The notes beneath the pieces were generated by a model. It did not search any database and had not been told where the DNA came from. It saw only the letters and a list, made by a program, of their open reading frames with translations. A program made the position numbers and the translations under genes. This document shows, piece after piece, positions 15,280 to 22,478 of a stretch of DNA of 24,959 nt. The DNA comes from QPJE01 sp051747745. GTDB lineage: Bacteria; Bacillota; Halanaerobiia; Halanaerobiales; Halanaerobiaceae. Every line of letters begins with the position of its first letter. The first letter of the stretch is position 1. Where the stretch lies: the NCBI GenBank assembly GCA_051747745.1, contig JBNJGL010000035.1, forward strand, positions 1 through 24,959. Reading direction: 5' to 3'.

Positions 15280-15750
15280 TTATTCAAAAAATATTCCCGG
15301 TGGGAAAATAACGCTCAAATAGCTCTGGAAGAAATAATATGCTCCGAGACTTATAAACAGAGCAATTGAAGTTATTATAAAATATGTTTTTCCACTCTTC
15401 TCCTCTGGTCCAATCATAACCTGAGTCAGAAAAACAAATAAAAATGTTGAAATTCTAAAACCTATAAATCTCATCAGCAAAATATAAAGCAGAAAGTTAA
15501 AAAGTGATATAAAAATCAATTTATAATCTTTAAAAAGTTTTTTAAAATTAAATTCAACTTTTTCAAAATCCTGTGCCCTTATTTTTTTGATTATCAGCGC
15601 AGCTGCTAAAATACCCATAAAAACCACTATCAATTTTGGAAATCCAGCCGGTCCAAGTGGATCATACTGAGATTCTGGAAGCTGAGTTGTTTGTATAAAT
15701 ATAACTATACTAAGTAATAAAAATATAATGCCTGCTATCAATTCACCCAT
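15280..15750 (-). CDS. tctB: TTT transporter small permease subunit
   Basis: 156 residues with four hydrophobic spans (about 4-21, 38-56, 77-97, 121-147), the standard layout of TctB. The motif DPLGPAGFPKLI (30-41) after the first span is characteristic. TctB is poorly conserved in sequence, so identity rests on size, topology, this motif and its place between tctC and tctA. The ATG has GGAG ten bases upstream. The 94 bp before it contain a stable hairpin (15784-15816) that probably lowers its expression relative to tctC. Confidence 0.92.
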   Translation of the reverse strand: MGELIAGIIFLLLSIVIFIQTTQLPESQYDPLGPAGFPKLIVVFMGILAAALIIKKIRAQDFEKVEFNFKKLFKDYKLIFISLFNFLLYILLMRFIGFRISTFLFVFLTQVMIGPEEKSGKTYFIITSIALFISLGAYYFFQSYLSVIFPPGIFFE

Positions 15751-15783
15751 ATTAGCTTACTCCTTTACTATCATTATAAAATT

Positions 15784-15816
15784 AACTGCAAAGAAGCCTT
15801 AAGCTCCTCTGCAGTT
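15784..15816 (-). promoter_or_regulatory. Intercistronic hairpin between tctC and tctB
   Basis: On the minus strand AACTGCAGAGGAGC pairs with GCTTCTTTGCAGTT around a five-base TTAAG loop: 14 pairs, two of them G-U. It starts 28 bases after the tctC stop codon and is followed by AATTTTATAATG. The G-U pairs appear only in the minus-strand RNA, as A-C mismatches on the other strand, which points to selection on this transcript. A partial terminator or an mRNA-stabilising stem would let the binding protein be made in excess of the permease. Confidence 0.7.
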
Positions 15817-15844
15817 ATAAATTCAAAGTTAATTTTAATATAAC

Positions 15845-16792
15845 TTATTTTATATCTTCTGCTACTGAAGCAATATCAGCATCTAATTTCTCTAAATATG
15901 CCTGATAATCTTCCTGGCCTCTAAACTGAACTTCAGATCCAGTTTTTTCTACTGCTTCAACATATTCTGGATCATTAGCAGTCTTCTTCAAAGCTTCTTC
16001 CAGTGTCTTTACAATATCTTCTGGAGTTCCTTTTGGCAGTACTACACCACGCTGTACAGTCCAGATCATATCATATCCTTTTTCTCTAAGAGTTGGAACA
16101 TCAGGCATCTTTTCAGAACGCTCTTCACTTGCAAATGCGATAAATTTAAAATCTCCGTTTTCTACAAACTGATTACCTGAAGCATAATCAATCATGGCTA
16201 TATCTATGAATCCACCTGCAAGAGCCTGTACTCTTTCTCCAGTACCTTCATAACTAACATATTTAAACTCAGTACCAAGTTCTTTTTCAAAAATAGCCGC
16301 CCAGATATGTGGAATTCCTTTTAAAGTAACCCCAACACTTACTTCACCTGGATTATTTTTTGCATATTCAACAAATTCTTCAACATTATCATATGGAGCA
16401 TCTTTTCTCACGGCAAGAAACTGCGGTGAACTTGTCATCGCTGCTACTGGAATAAAATCATCCCAGTTCAAATCTGTTATTCCAACATGATATGCTGCCA
16501 GTAAACCTTCATGAACCTGCCCAATAGTGTAACCATTACCAGGCTTATTCTTCAGCTCGCGCAGCCCTACTGTTCCACTGACACCCGGCTTATTAATTAC
16601 CGGAACAGGAACACCCAGGTACTCTTCTGCATGTTTTGCCACAATTCTCATTAAAGTATCACTACCTCCACCTGGAGACCATGGTACAATAAACTGAACT
16701 GCTTTTTCTGGATATTCTGCTGCTGCAAACATACTTAACATTGAGACCATTAACACCATCATTACAATAATACTCACTACTTTTCTGCTCAT
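15845..16792 (-). CDS. tctC: TTT transporter extracytoplasmic substrate-binding protein (Bug family)
   Basis: 315 residues. A Sec signal peptide (MSRKVV followed by a hydrophobic run to about residue 23) probably ends near AAAEYP. The mature part begins with the Bug-family pattern YPEKAVQFIVPWSPGGGSDTLMR (27-49) and has NKPGVSGTVGLREL (67-80) and the later ATMIDYASG and PTLREKGYD segments, the expected two-lobe binding protein. It captures a carboxylate and delivers it to TctAB. There is no cysteine lipobox, so the protein is probably free in a periplasm rather than lipid-anchored. The ATG has AAGGAGG eight bases upstream. It is the first gene after the divergent control region, which fits high expression. 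Confidence 0.95.
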   Translation of the reverse strand: MSRKVVSIIVMMVLMVSMLSMFAAAEYPEKAVQFIVPWSPGGGSDTLMRIVAKHAEEYLGVPVPVINKPGVSGTVGLRELKNKPGNGYTIGQVHEGLLAAYHVGITDLNWDDFIPVAAMTSSPQFLAVRKDAPYDNVEEFVEYAKNNPGEVSVGVTLKGIPHIWAAIFEKELGTEFKYVSYEGTGERVQALAGGFIDIAMIDYASGNQFVENGDFKFIAFASEERSEKMPDVPTLREKGYDMIWTVQRGVVLPKGTPEDIVKTLEEALKKTANDPEYVEAVEKTGSEVQFRGQEDYQAYLEKLDADIASVAEDIK

Positions 16793-16882
16793 TTTTTAAA
16801 TTCCTCCTTAAATTTTTGATATTTGTACCATTTCCCCCAATACTTTACTACTTTAAAGCATAGGAGTGGACTGATTGTTTAT

Positions 16883-16911
16883 AATATACCATAATATTTT
16901 ATTAATGTAAA
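16883..16911 (-). promoter_or_regulatory. Promoter of tctC-tctB-tctA
   Basis: Reading the minus strand, TTTACA (16911-16906) is followed after exactly 17 bases by TATATT (16888-16883), each one mismatch from the sigma-A consensus. Start of transcription would fall about 85 bases upstream of the tctC start codon. Confidence 0.6.
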
Positions 16912-16912
16912 C

Positions 16913-16931
16913 TCAAATTAAAATAATTTGA
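16913..16931. promoter_or_regulatory. Palindromic operator candidate between divergent promoters
   Basis: TCAAATTA, AAA, TAATTTGA is a perfect 8-3-8 palindrome. It abuts the -35 box of the tct promoter and overlaps the -35 box TTGACA of the rightward promoter, so one bound protein could control both transcripts. No regulator gene lies in the window. Confidence 0.5.
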
Positions 16932-16956
16932 CAATTAAAAATATTTGTAAGACAAT
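16928..16956 (+). promoter_or_regulatory. Promoter of the Tm-1-like operon with GntR-type half-site
   Basis: A consensus TTGACA (16928-16933) is followed after 17 bases by GACAAT, a weak -10 (four of six). TTGTAAGACAA (16945-16955), a 4-3-4 palindrome of the form bound by some GntR/FCD regulators, covers the -10 region. A leader of about 110 bases follows before the start codon; it can form a TTTCTCA/TGAGAAA stem around 16997-17030. Confidence 0.4.
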
Positions 16957-17075
16957 AATTATAGAGATATTTGCTGTCCATCTCAGTTTTAATAATTTCT
17001 CACTATCTCAAATTTTAAAAGTATTGAGAAAGGGGGGAGATTTTTAGTAATCCGTCATTCTAAAGGAGGCTGATT

Positions 17076-18293
17076 ATGGAAAAAAAAATTGCTGTACTGG
17101 GCACTCTGGATACCAAAGGTGAAGAGTTTAAGTATGTTAAAGACATAATCGAAAATGAAAATCTGGGCACAGTTGTTATTGATGCTGGTGTAATGGGAGA
17201 ACCTTTTTTTACTCCCGATATTGGAAGGGCAGAGGTGGCGGTCGCTGGTGGAAAAACTATAGAAAAGCTGCGCAGTGATGAAGATCGCGGCCAGGCTATG
17301 GAAGTCATGTCTGAAGGTGCAGCGGAAATAGTTGAAGATTTATATGAGAAAGGAAAAATAAGTGGAATTATTAGTCTTGGTGGTTCAGCTGGTACCACAA
17401 TAGGAACTTCTGCTATGAAAAGACTCCCTGTTGGTGTTCCAAAAGTTATGGTATCAACTCTGGCATCTGGAGATACCAGACCATATGTAGGAATCAAGGA
17501 TATTACAATGATGTACTCGGTTGTGGATATACTGGGAGTCAACAGCCTTTCCTCCCAGATACTTGCAAATGCTGCTTTTGCAGTGGCTGGTATGGTTAAA
17601 GGAAGTAAACCTGAATTAAAAGAACACAAACCTCTGATAGCTGCTACAATGTTTGGAGTTACCACACCATGTGTTACCGAAGCCAGAAAATATCTTGAGG
17701 AACATGGATATGAGGTTCTTGTTTTCCATGCTACCGGAACCGGTGGAAAAGCAATGGAAAGTTTAGTAGAAGAAGGTTTTATTAAAGGTGTTCTGGACAT
17801 AACTACCACAGAATTATGTGATGAACTTGTTGGTGGTGTTCTTTCTGCTGGCCCGAATAGGCTTGAAGCTGCAGGCAAAAAAGGAATTCCTCAGGTTGTA
17901 TCTACGGGAGCTTTAGACATGGTTAACTTTGGTCCAATCGATTCTGTACCAGATAAATTTAAAGATAGAAATCTCTACAAACACAATCCAACTGTAACAC
18001 TTATGCGGACAACTGTAGAAGAAAACCGGAAGCTTGCTGAAATAATTGCGGAAAAATTGAATCAGGCGGAAGGAAAGACTTCTCTTTTTCTTCCTTTAAA
18101 AGGTGTTTCGATGATAGATGTTGAAGGTCAGCCATTTTATGGTCCTGAAGAAGATAAAACTCTTTTTGAAACTTTAAAGAAAAAAATAAATAAAGATCGT
18201 GTGGAAGTCATTGAAAAAGATACTGATATCAATGACAGGGAATTTGCCAGAATGATGGCAAAAAAATTGATTGATCTGATAGAACATAAATAA
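17076..18293 (+). CDS. Tm-1-like ATP-binding domain protein (UPF0261)
   Basis: 405 residues, the full length of a bacterial UPF0261 protein. It corresponds to the N-terminal half of the tomato Tm-1 virus-resistance protein, for which ATP binding is established. Visible marks: KIAVLGTLDTKGEEF (4-18), IDAGVMGEP (35-43), ISLGGSAGTTIGTSAM (99-114), MVSTLASGDTRPYVG (125-139), a second Rossmann-like half with AATMFGVTTPCV (189-200) and FHATGTGGKAME (217-228), then STGALDMVNFG. Its reaction in bacteria is not known. The ATG has AAAGGAGG eight bases upstream. It forms an operon with the following TIM-barrel gene and lies opposite tctCBA, so a role in processing the transported carboxylate is likely. 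A 272-codon antisense frame over it is an artefact. Confidence 0.92.
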   Translation: MEKKIAVLGTLDTKGEEFKYVKDIIENENLGTVVIDAGVMGEPFFTPDIGRAEVAVAGGKTIEKLRSDEDRGQAMEVMSEGAAEIVEDLYEKGKISGIISLGGSAGTTIGTSAMKRLPVGVPKVMVSTLASGDTRPYVGIKDITMMYSVVDILGVNSLSSQILANAAFAVAGMVKGSKPELKEHKPLIAATMFGVTTPCVTEARKYLEEHGYEVLVFHATGTGGKAMESLVEEGFIKGVLDITTTELCDELVGGVLSAGPNRLEAAGKKGIPQVVSTGALDMVNFGPIDSVPDKFKDRNLYKHNPTVTLMRTTVEENRKLAEIIAEKLNQAEGKTSLFLPLKGVSMIDVEGQPFYGPEEDKTLFETLKKKINKDRVEVIEKDTDINDREFARMMAKKLIDLIEHK

Positions 18294-18307
18294 GGAGGAT
18301 GAAGATA

Positions 18308-19138
18308 ATGGCATTTACACGCAGTGAAGTTAGAGAAAAACTTCAAAAAGAAATAGATAAAGGAAAAAGTGTAGTGGGTGCTGGAGCCGGTACAGGTATA
18401 TCTGCAAAATTTGCACAAAAAGGTGGAGTAGATTTAATAATTATCTACAATTCCGGAAGATATAGAATGGCCGGACGCGGATCTCTGGCCGGACTTCTGC
18501 CATATGGAGATGCAAACGGTATAGTTGTGGAAATGGCATCAGAAGTATTACCAGTTGCAAAAGAAACACCAGTACTTGCCGGAGTCTGTGGAACTGATCC
18601 TTTTAGACTGATGGATGTATTTTTAAAAAACTTGAAAGACATTGGATTCTCAGGAGTTCAAAACTTTCCTACTGTCGGCTTAATTGATGGTGTGTTCAGG
18701 CAGAATTTAGAAGAAACCGGTATGGGGTATGATCTGGAAGTTGAGATGATCAGAAAAGCTCATGAACTTGACCTCTTCACAGCTCCGTATGTATTTGATG
18801 AAGATGATGCAAAAGCAATGGCAGAAGCAGGTGCTGATGTTCTGGTAGCACACATGGGGCTGACAACAAGTGGAAGTATTGGTGCAGAAACTGCTCTTAC
18901 CCTGGAAGAAAGTGTTAATAAAGTTCAAAACATAGCAGATGCCGGTAAAAGTGTTAATCCTGATGTTATGGTTATCTGCCACGGTGGTCCAATTGCAATG
19001 CCCGATGATGCTGAATTTGTACTTAAGAGGACAGAAAATGTGGTTGGATTCTTTGGTGCCTCAAGTATTGAAAGACTTCCCACCGAAACAGCTATAACCG
19101 AACAGACAAAGAAATTTAAAAATATTAAAATAAAATAA
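18308..19138 (+). CDS. TIM-barrel 'phosphoenolpyruvate hydrolase family' protein (Tm-1 C-terminal domain type)
   Basis: 276 residues of one TIM barrel: VVGAGAGTGISAKFA (22-36), GGVDLIIIYNSGRYRMAGRGSLAGLLPYG (39-67), VLAGVCGTDPF (89-99), GVQNFPTVGLIDG, then VLVAHMGLTTSGSIGA and VICHGGPIAMPDDAEF. These are marks of the family related to the C-terminal half of plant Tm-1 and distantly to PEP mutase/isocitrate lyase-type barrels; the database name does not prove PEP hydrolysis. The ATG at 18299 is flush against GGAGG, while the ATG at 18308 is nine bases from it, so the latter is used. It begins 14 bp after the Tm-1-like stop, a tight operon whose two products together recreate the plant protein's domain order. 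Confidence 0.9.
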   Translation: MAFTRSEVREKLQKEIDKGKSVVGAGAGTGISAKFAQKGGVDLIIIYNSGRYRMAGRGSLAGLLPYGDANGIVVEMASEVLPVAKETPVLAGVCGTDPFRLMDVFLKNLKDIGFSGVQNFPTVGLIDGVFRQNLEETGMGYDLEVEMIRKAHELDLFTAPYVFDEDDAKAMAEAGADVLVAHMGLTTSGSIGAETALTLEESVNKVQNIADAGKSVNPDVMVICHGGPIAMPDDAEFVLKRTENVVGFFGASSIERLPTETAITEQTKKFKNIKIK

Positions 19139-19181
19139 TTAGATGACGAATTTTATAAAATAATTCCAGCAGAACTATTAG

Positions 19182-19219
19182 TTAAGGGCTGACTCATTTA
19201 AAAAGAGTTCAGCCCTTAA
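19182..19219. terminator. Shared terminator between convergent genes
   Basis: TTAAGGGCTGACTC (19182-19195) pairs with GAGTTCAGCCCTTAA (19205-19219), one bulged base. It lies 43 bases after the rightward TIM-barrel gene and overlaps the last codons of the leftward methyltransferase gene. Neither side has a long U-run, so efficiency may be moderate, but position and stem strength fit a two-way stop. Confidence 0.65.
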
Positions 19220-19806
19220 TCTCTGTCATTTACTTTACAAATATACCAGTTGTGCCATTTATTAATTTTAATTTTTTCTACTTCTGCAAAAAATGCTTCC
19301 ATTTCACCTGGAACTGATTTAATAAATTCTTTATAATAACTTCCTTCAATTGCCTCAATTATATTAATAAATAAATTTTCCTGATTCCCAAAATCATGAA
19401 AGATTACCAATTGGGAGGCTATTCTTGAAGCTTCCTGATAAAGTTTTTTCCGTTCCTCAGAAGAAAGTCCATGTGCTAAATATGCTGCAGTAACTATATC
19501 AAAACTGCTGTCTTCAAATTTCAGACCTTCTAAAAGATCAGCCTCAATACAGTCAAGACCATTTTCTCTGCATCTTTTTATCATAGCAGGAGCAGCATCG
19601 GCAGCTTTCACTTCAAATTCAGCATTCTGCCAGCCGCTGGCAAAGGCTCCTGTGCCGCTGCCCAGATCCAGTACTCTACTCCCTTTTTCTATATTAAGAT
19701 ATTCGATGTTTTCTTTTATCTTTTCCGAATAATATTTTGATTGATAATGAAAAAAAAGCTGATATACTGGTGCAATTAAATTAAATTTTCTTATATGCCA
19801 GTTCAT
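19216..19806 (-). CDS. Class I SAM-dependent methyltransferase
   Basis: 196 residues. It has the Rossmann motif I VLDLGSGTGAFASGW (45-59), motif II-like VKAADAAPAMI near 66-76 and IEADLLEGLKFEDSSFDIVTAAYLAHGL covering motifs III-IV. The opening HIRKFNLIAPVYQLFF is common in Methyltransf_11/UbiE-like proteins of unknown target. The C-terminus lacks an obvious substrate-specific domain, so small-molecule or quinone/lipid substrates are all possible. A GTG at 19815 lies inside the ribosome binding site CAGGTG; the ATG at 19806, six bases beyond it, is the better start. It starts 17 bp after the HD-GYP stop and is probably co-transcribed with it. Confidence 0.88.
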   Translation of the reverse strand: MNWHIRKFNLIAPVYQLFFHYQSKYYSEKIKENIEYLNIEKGSRVLDLGSGTGAFASGWQNAEFEVKAADAAPAMIKRCRENGLDCIEADLLEGLKFEDSSFDIVTAAYLAHGLSSEERKKLYQEASRIASQLVIFHDFGNQENLFINIIEAIEGSYYKEFIKSVPGEMEAFFAEVEKIKINKWHNWYICKVNDRD

Positions 19807-19823
19807 ACTTTTCACCTGCTAAC

Positions 19824-20879
19824 TTAAATTATCACTTTTTCTACAACAATGTTCAGGTGTTTGATAAGGTCCAGCTCTTTCATTACTTTTTTACCATCTT
19901 TATCTTTTATTATCCTAACTACAGGTCTTGTGGGAAATCCAATATTCTGTTCTGCAATAATACCTCTATCACCACTGCTTAAAATTACCTCTGATCCATT
20001 GGGATAAAATGATATTTTACGCAAAAACTTCTTCACAAAAGTATAATCAAAAAGAGTTTCTGTATTATTCATTATATATTCAGCAGCTCTGTAAGTGGGC
20101 CAGCGATCTCGATATACCCTATCACTTGTAAGAGCATCAAATACATCTGCTATTGCAGCAATTCTTGCAAATTCATGAATATCTTTTCCTTCCAGACCAC
20201 GAGGATATCCAGAACCATTAACCCGCTCATGGTGTGAATAAGCCACTATTCGCGACAGAGGACTAACTGTTTCCAGCTGCTGTAGATGTTCAAAACCAAG
20301 CTGAGGATGTTTTTTCATTACATTATATTCATAATCAGTCAGGCTTTTAGGTTTATTAAGAATTTTTTCTGGAATTAAAACTTTACCAACATCATGCAGC
20401 ATTCCTCCCATCCCGAGTTTAAAAAGATCATCTGGAGAATAATTAAGAATTTTCCCGAGAGCAATACACACAACCCCAACATTTACAGAATGATCATAAG
20501 TATAGGTGCTTGTTGCTTTTATATCAACCAGATTGAGAAGAACATCTTCATTCATCTCCAGTTCAGACTGAATATCTTCTACAACCGATTTGAATCCTTC
20601 AACATCGATATTAAAAACACCTTTTTTTATTCTTTCGAAGTTCTTCTTTATGATAGCTTTTCCTTTTCTTCTCGTTTTTTCCTTGATTACTTCATCGACT
20701 TTTATATCTCGAGAATATTCGTCTTCAACATAAAGATGTTTTATACCTATTGCCAGAAGTTTATCCTTATATTTATAAAGATTCTCTACTCCTTTATTCA
20801 GCAGGATATTTCCATTATCATATATAGCTTTGGCAAGTGTCATATTTTCTTTTAAATCTTCTGTTAACACAAGACGCAT
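19824..20879 (-). CDS. Soluble HD-GYP domain protein, predicted c-di-GMP phosphodiesterase
   Basis: 351 residues, no membrane segment. The N-terminal region (1-100) resembles the short DUF3391-like module often found before HD-GYP domains, with LVLTEDLKENMTLAKAIY and LLNKGVENLYKYKDKL. The HD-GYP domain (about 110-290) has H130 in YDHSVNVG, HDVGK at 162-166 and HHERVNGSGYP at 216-226. The usual aspartate of HHExxDGxGYP is asparagine here. The metal-binding histidines remain, so activity is still expected. A C-terminal stretch from 293 (FYPNGSEVILSSGDRGIIAEQN) is beta-rich and resembles tails seen in related HD-GYP proteins. The ATG has GAGGGG eight bases upstream. It has no visible partner cyclase in this window. 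Confidence 0.92.
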   Translation of the reverse strand: MRLVLTEDLKENMTLAKAIYDNGNILLNKGVENLYKYKDKLLAIGIKHLYVEDEYSRDIKVDEVIKEKTRRKGKAIIKKNFERIKKGVFNIDVEGFKSVVEDIQSELEMNEDVLLNLVDIKATSTYTYDHSVNVGVVCIALGKILNYSPDDLFKLGMGGMLHDVGKVLIPEKILNKPKSLTDYEYNVMKKHPQLGFEHLQQLETVSPLSRIVAYSHHERVNGSGYPRGLEGKDIHEFARIAAIADVFDALTSDRVYRDRWPTYRAAEYIMNNTETLFDYTFVKKFLRKISFYPNGSEVILSSGDRGIIAEQNIGFPTRPVVRIIKDKDGKKVMKELDLIKHLNIVVEKVII

Positions 20880-20971
20880 ATGCTAAACCCCTCAATCCCA
20901 TTATTTTATATTAAATTCTGCTTAAAGTATATATTTACTGCAGCTCTATAACTAACTTTTCCACAAAAAAA

Positions 20972-20987
20972 GCAAAAATCCTTTTGC
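20972..20987 (-). terminator. Short terminator after the PfkB kinase gene
   Basis: GCAAAA (20972-20977) pairs with TTTTGC (20982-20987) around four bases, and the minus transcript continues with seven U residues. It lies three bases from the kinase stop codon at 20990. The stem is short and A/T-rich, so read-through into the HD-GYP gene is possible. Confidence 0.6.
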
Positions 20988-20989
20988 AA

Positions 20990-21835
20990 TTATTCATCAG
21001 CATGTACATTCTGGAATAATATTATTTCTTTATCTACAGGTTTAGAAACACCAAGCGATCCTTTTACGCGGCAGTATTTAGCAGCTGTCTCAACAGCCTT
21101 ATCCAAACACTGTTCATAAGGTTTCCCTTCAACAGCAGAAGACAAAAAACCTGCTATAAAGGCATCTCCTGTTCCCAGATCATCAGTTACATCTACTTCT
21201 GGCACTTCTCTTGTTATCAGTTTATTATCATATTTCATCAAAACTTCATTCTTCCCTCTTGTTAGTATAACTACTTCTGCGCCCTGTTCGCTGGCCCATT
21301 CAACAAATTCTTCTTCATTTTCACTGTCTTTTGCTTCAGAGAAAAAAGCGAAATTAACTCTGCGCAGAAGTTCTTTTAAATATTCTTTTTTTCTTATATA
21401 GGAGAAATCAAATGATATTTTTGTTTTAAATCTCAGCTTTTTTATATAATCTTCAAAATATGAATATGCTGTTGTGTGCACAACCTTAGAGTTAGCAATT
21501 ATTTTAAGCTGTACATCATTAATATCCAACTTTTTGTATACCCCTTTGTCCACACCTTTAATTTGGCTTTTACCATTTTCTTTTTCTACAATAGATACCG
21601 CATTTCTTCCTTTTTTTATATCTGTAAGTGGATAGGCAACACTGGATTTTTTTAAATTATCAAAAAGAAATTTTGCATTTTCATCTGTACCAAAAGTTCC
21701 AAAATAGGCAGTCTTTTTATTCATTCTTTTAGCCATGACGGCAACATTATATGCACCTCCACCTGCATAAACCTTTTTTTCAGCTCGATAATAATCAGCA
21801 ACATTATCACCAACAGAAAAGATATCATATTTCAT
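20990..21835 (-). CDS. PfkB family carbohydrate kinase, fructoselysine 6-kinase-like
   Basis: 281 residues, shorter than ribokinase and close to FrlD. Start MKYDIFSVGDNVADYY (1-16) and GGGAYNVAVMAKRM (25-38) match the substrate-binding N-terminus; VTDDLGTGDAFIAGF (217-230) holds the anion hole GTG and catalytic base D224. The central FDFSYIRK..FAFFSEAKDSE resembles FrlD. It transfers a phosphate from ATP to a sugar or sugar-like alcohol; other PfkB members act on nucleosides, pseudouridine or vitamins. The ATG lies two bases after the stop of the ECF S-component gene and its AAGGAGG is inside that gene's last codons, so the two are translationally coupled. Uptake followed by phosphorylation of the same compound is therefore likely. 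Confidence 0.88.
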   Translation of the reverse strand: MKYDIFSVGDNVADYYRAEKKVYAGGGAYNVAVMAKRMNKKTAYFGTFGTDENAKFLFDNLKKSSVAYPLTDIKKGRNAVSIVEKENGKSQIKGVDKGVYKKLDINDVQLKIIANSKVVHTTAYSYFEDYIKKLRFKTKISFDFSYIRKKEYLKELLRRVNFAFFSEAKDSENEEEFVEWASEQGAEVVILTRGKNEVLMKYDNKLITREVPEVDVTDDLGTGDAFIAGFLSSAVEGKPYEQCLDKAVETAAKYCRVKGSLGVSKPVDKEIILFQNVHADE

Positions 21836-21837
21836 TA

Positions 21838-22380
21838 TTAACCCTCCTTCATCTCCTGACTAAATCTTCTTACCGGTTCTACTTTTTTTACAATAAGCGG
21901 CAGTAAAATAATTTGAATAATAACAGCAGGTACAGCTGTAATAATTGATGCTTTCATAAAATTAATAAATGGTGGATCGAAAGCGAACAGTGGTGCAATA
22001 TATGCAAGTGCCAGGGCAAAAATTATCCTTCCTCCAATCATGCTCAAAATTAAAGATAAATAAATATTCTTTTTAAAATAAATATAAAATAAACCACTTA
22101 AAAGTCCGTATCCGGCCAGTTCAAATGCCATCAAAACTGTTATCGGAGGTGAAAACGGAGGCATACCCGTAAGCAGTGTACTAAAAAGCGGAGTAACTGC
22201 ACCAACAATAAAACCAAATAACGGACCAAGTGTTAAACCTGTTAAAAATACAGAAATATGCATCGGTGATAATAAATTACCTAATGTAGGACTTCCTATA
22301 AAATTTGTAATTCGGGGCAATATAATTCCCAAAATGATAAAAAAGCTGGCCCATACTGTTGCTCTTGTATTTTTATTCAA
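21838..22380 (-). CDS. ECF transporter S component, substrate unknown
   Basis: 180 residues with six predicted spans and the S-component look: FFIILGIILPRI (13-24), GNLLSPMHISVFLTGLTLGPL (34-54), GAVTPLFSTLLTGMPPFSPP (60-79) and FELAGYGLLSGL (86-97). S components bind a vitamin, metal or other small compound and work with a shared EcfA/A'/T motor, which must be encoded elsewhere. The earliest possible start is a TTG at 22401, but no ribosome binding site precedes it; TGGAGTG inside that extension lies seven bases before the TTG at 22380, giving MNKNTRATVWASFF. The gene ends two bases before a PfkB kinase, so the ligand is probably phosphorylated after entry. A cutC gene lies just upstream, behind a terminator. 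Confidence 0.85.
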   Translation of the reverse strand: MNKNTRATVWASFFIILGIILPRITNFIGSPTLGNLLSPMHISVFLTGLTLGPLFGFIVGAVTPLFSTLLTGMPPFSPPITVLMAFELAGYGLLSGLFYIYFKKNIYLSLILSMIGGRIIFALALAYIAPLFAFDPPFINFMKASIITAVPAVIIQIILLPLIVKKVEPVRRFSQEMKEG

Positions 22381-22448
22381 AAAATCACTCCATTTCCACA
22401 ATTTTTTTCTAAATTAATTATATCAAAAAATAAAAAATATAAAAGTAA

Positions 22449-22474
22449 AATCCCTAACTAAAAAGTCAGGGATT
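22449..22474 (-). terminator. Rho-independent terminator after cutC
   Basis: On the minus strand AATCCCTGACT pairs with AGTTAGGGATT (one G-U pair) around a TTTT loop and is followed by TTACTTTTATA. It lies directly after the cutC stop at 22479 and separates the peptidase/cutC transcript from the ECF/kinase pair. Confidence 0.85.
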
Positions 22475-22478
22475 AAAA

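Noticed and set aside
17060..17878. A 272-codon minus-strand frame opposite the Tm-1-like gene
   Set aside because: It is serine/proline/threonine-rich with no recognisable motif, has no ribosome binding site, and is the mirror of a well-supported gene.
18299..18307. ATG at 18299 as start of the TIM-barrel gene
   Set aside because: It touches the GGAGG directly; the ATG nine bases further on has proper spacing.
20394..20855. A 153-codon plus-strand frame opposite the soluble HD-GYP gene
   Set aside because: Translation is dominated by I, F, Y and S, as expected for the complement of an A/T-rich gene; no start signal.
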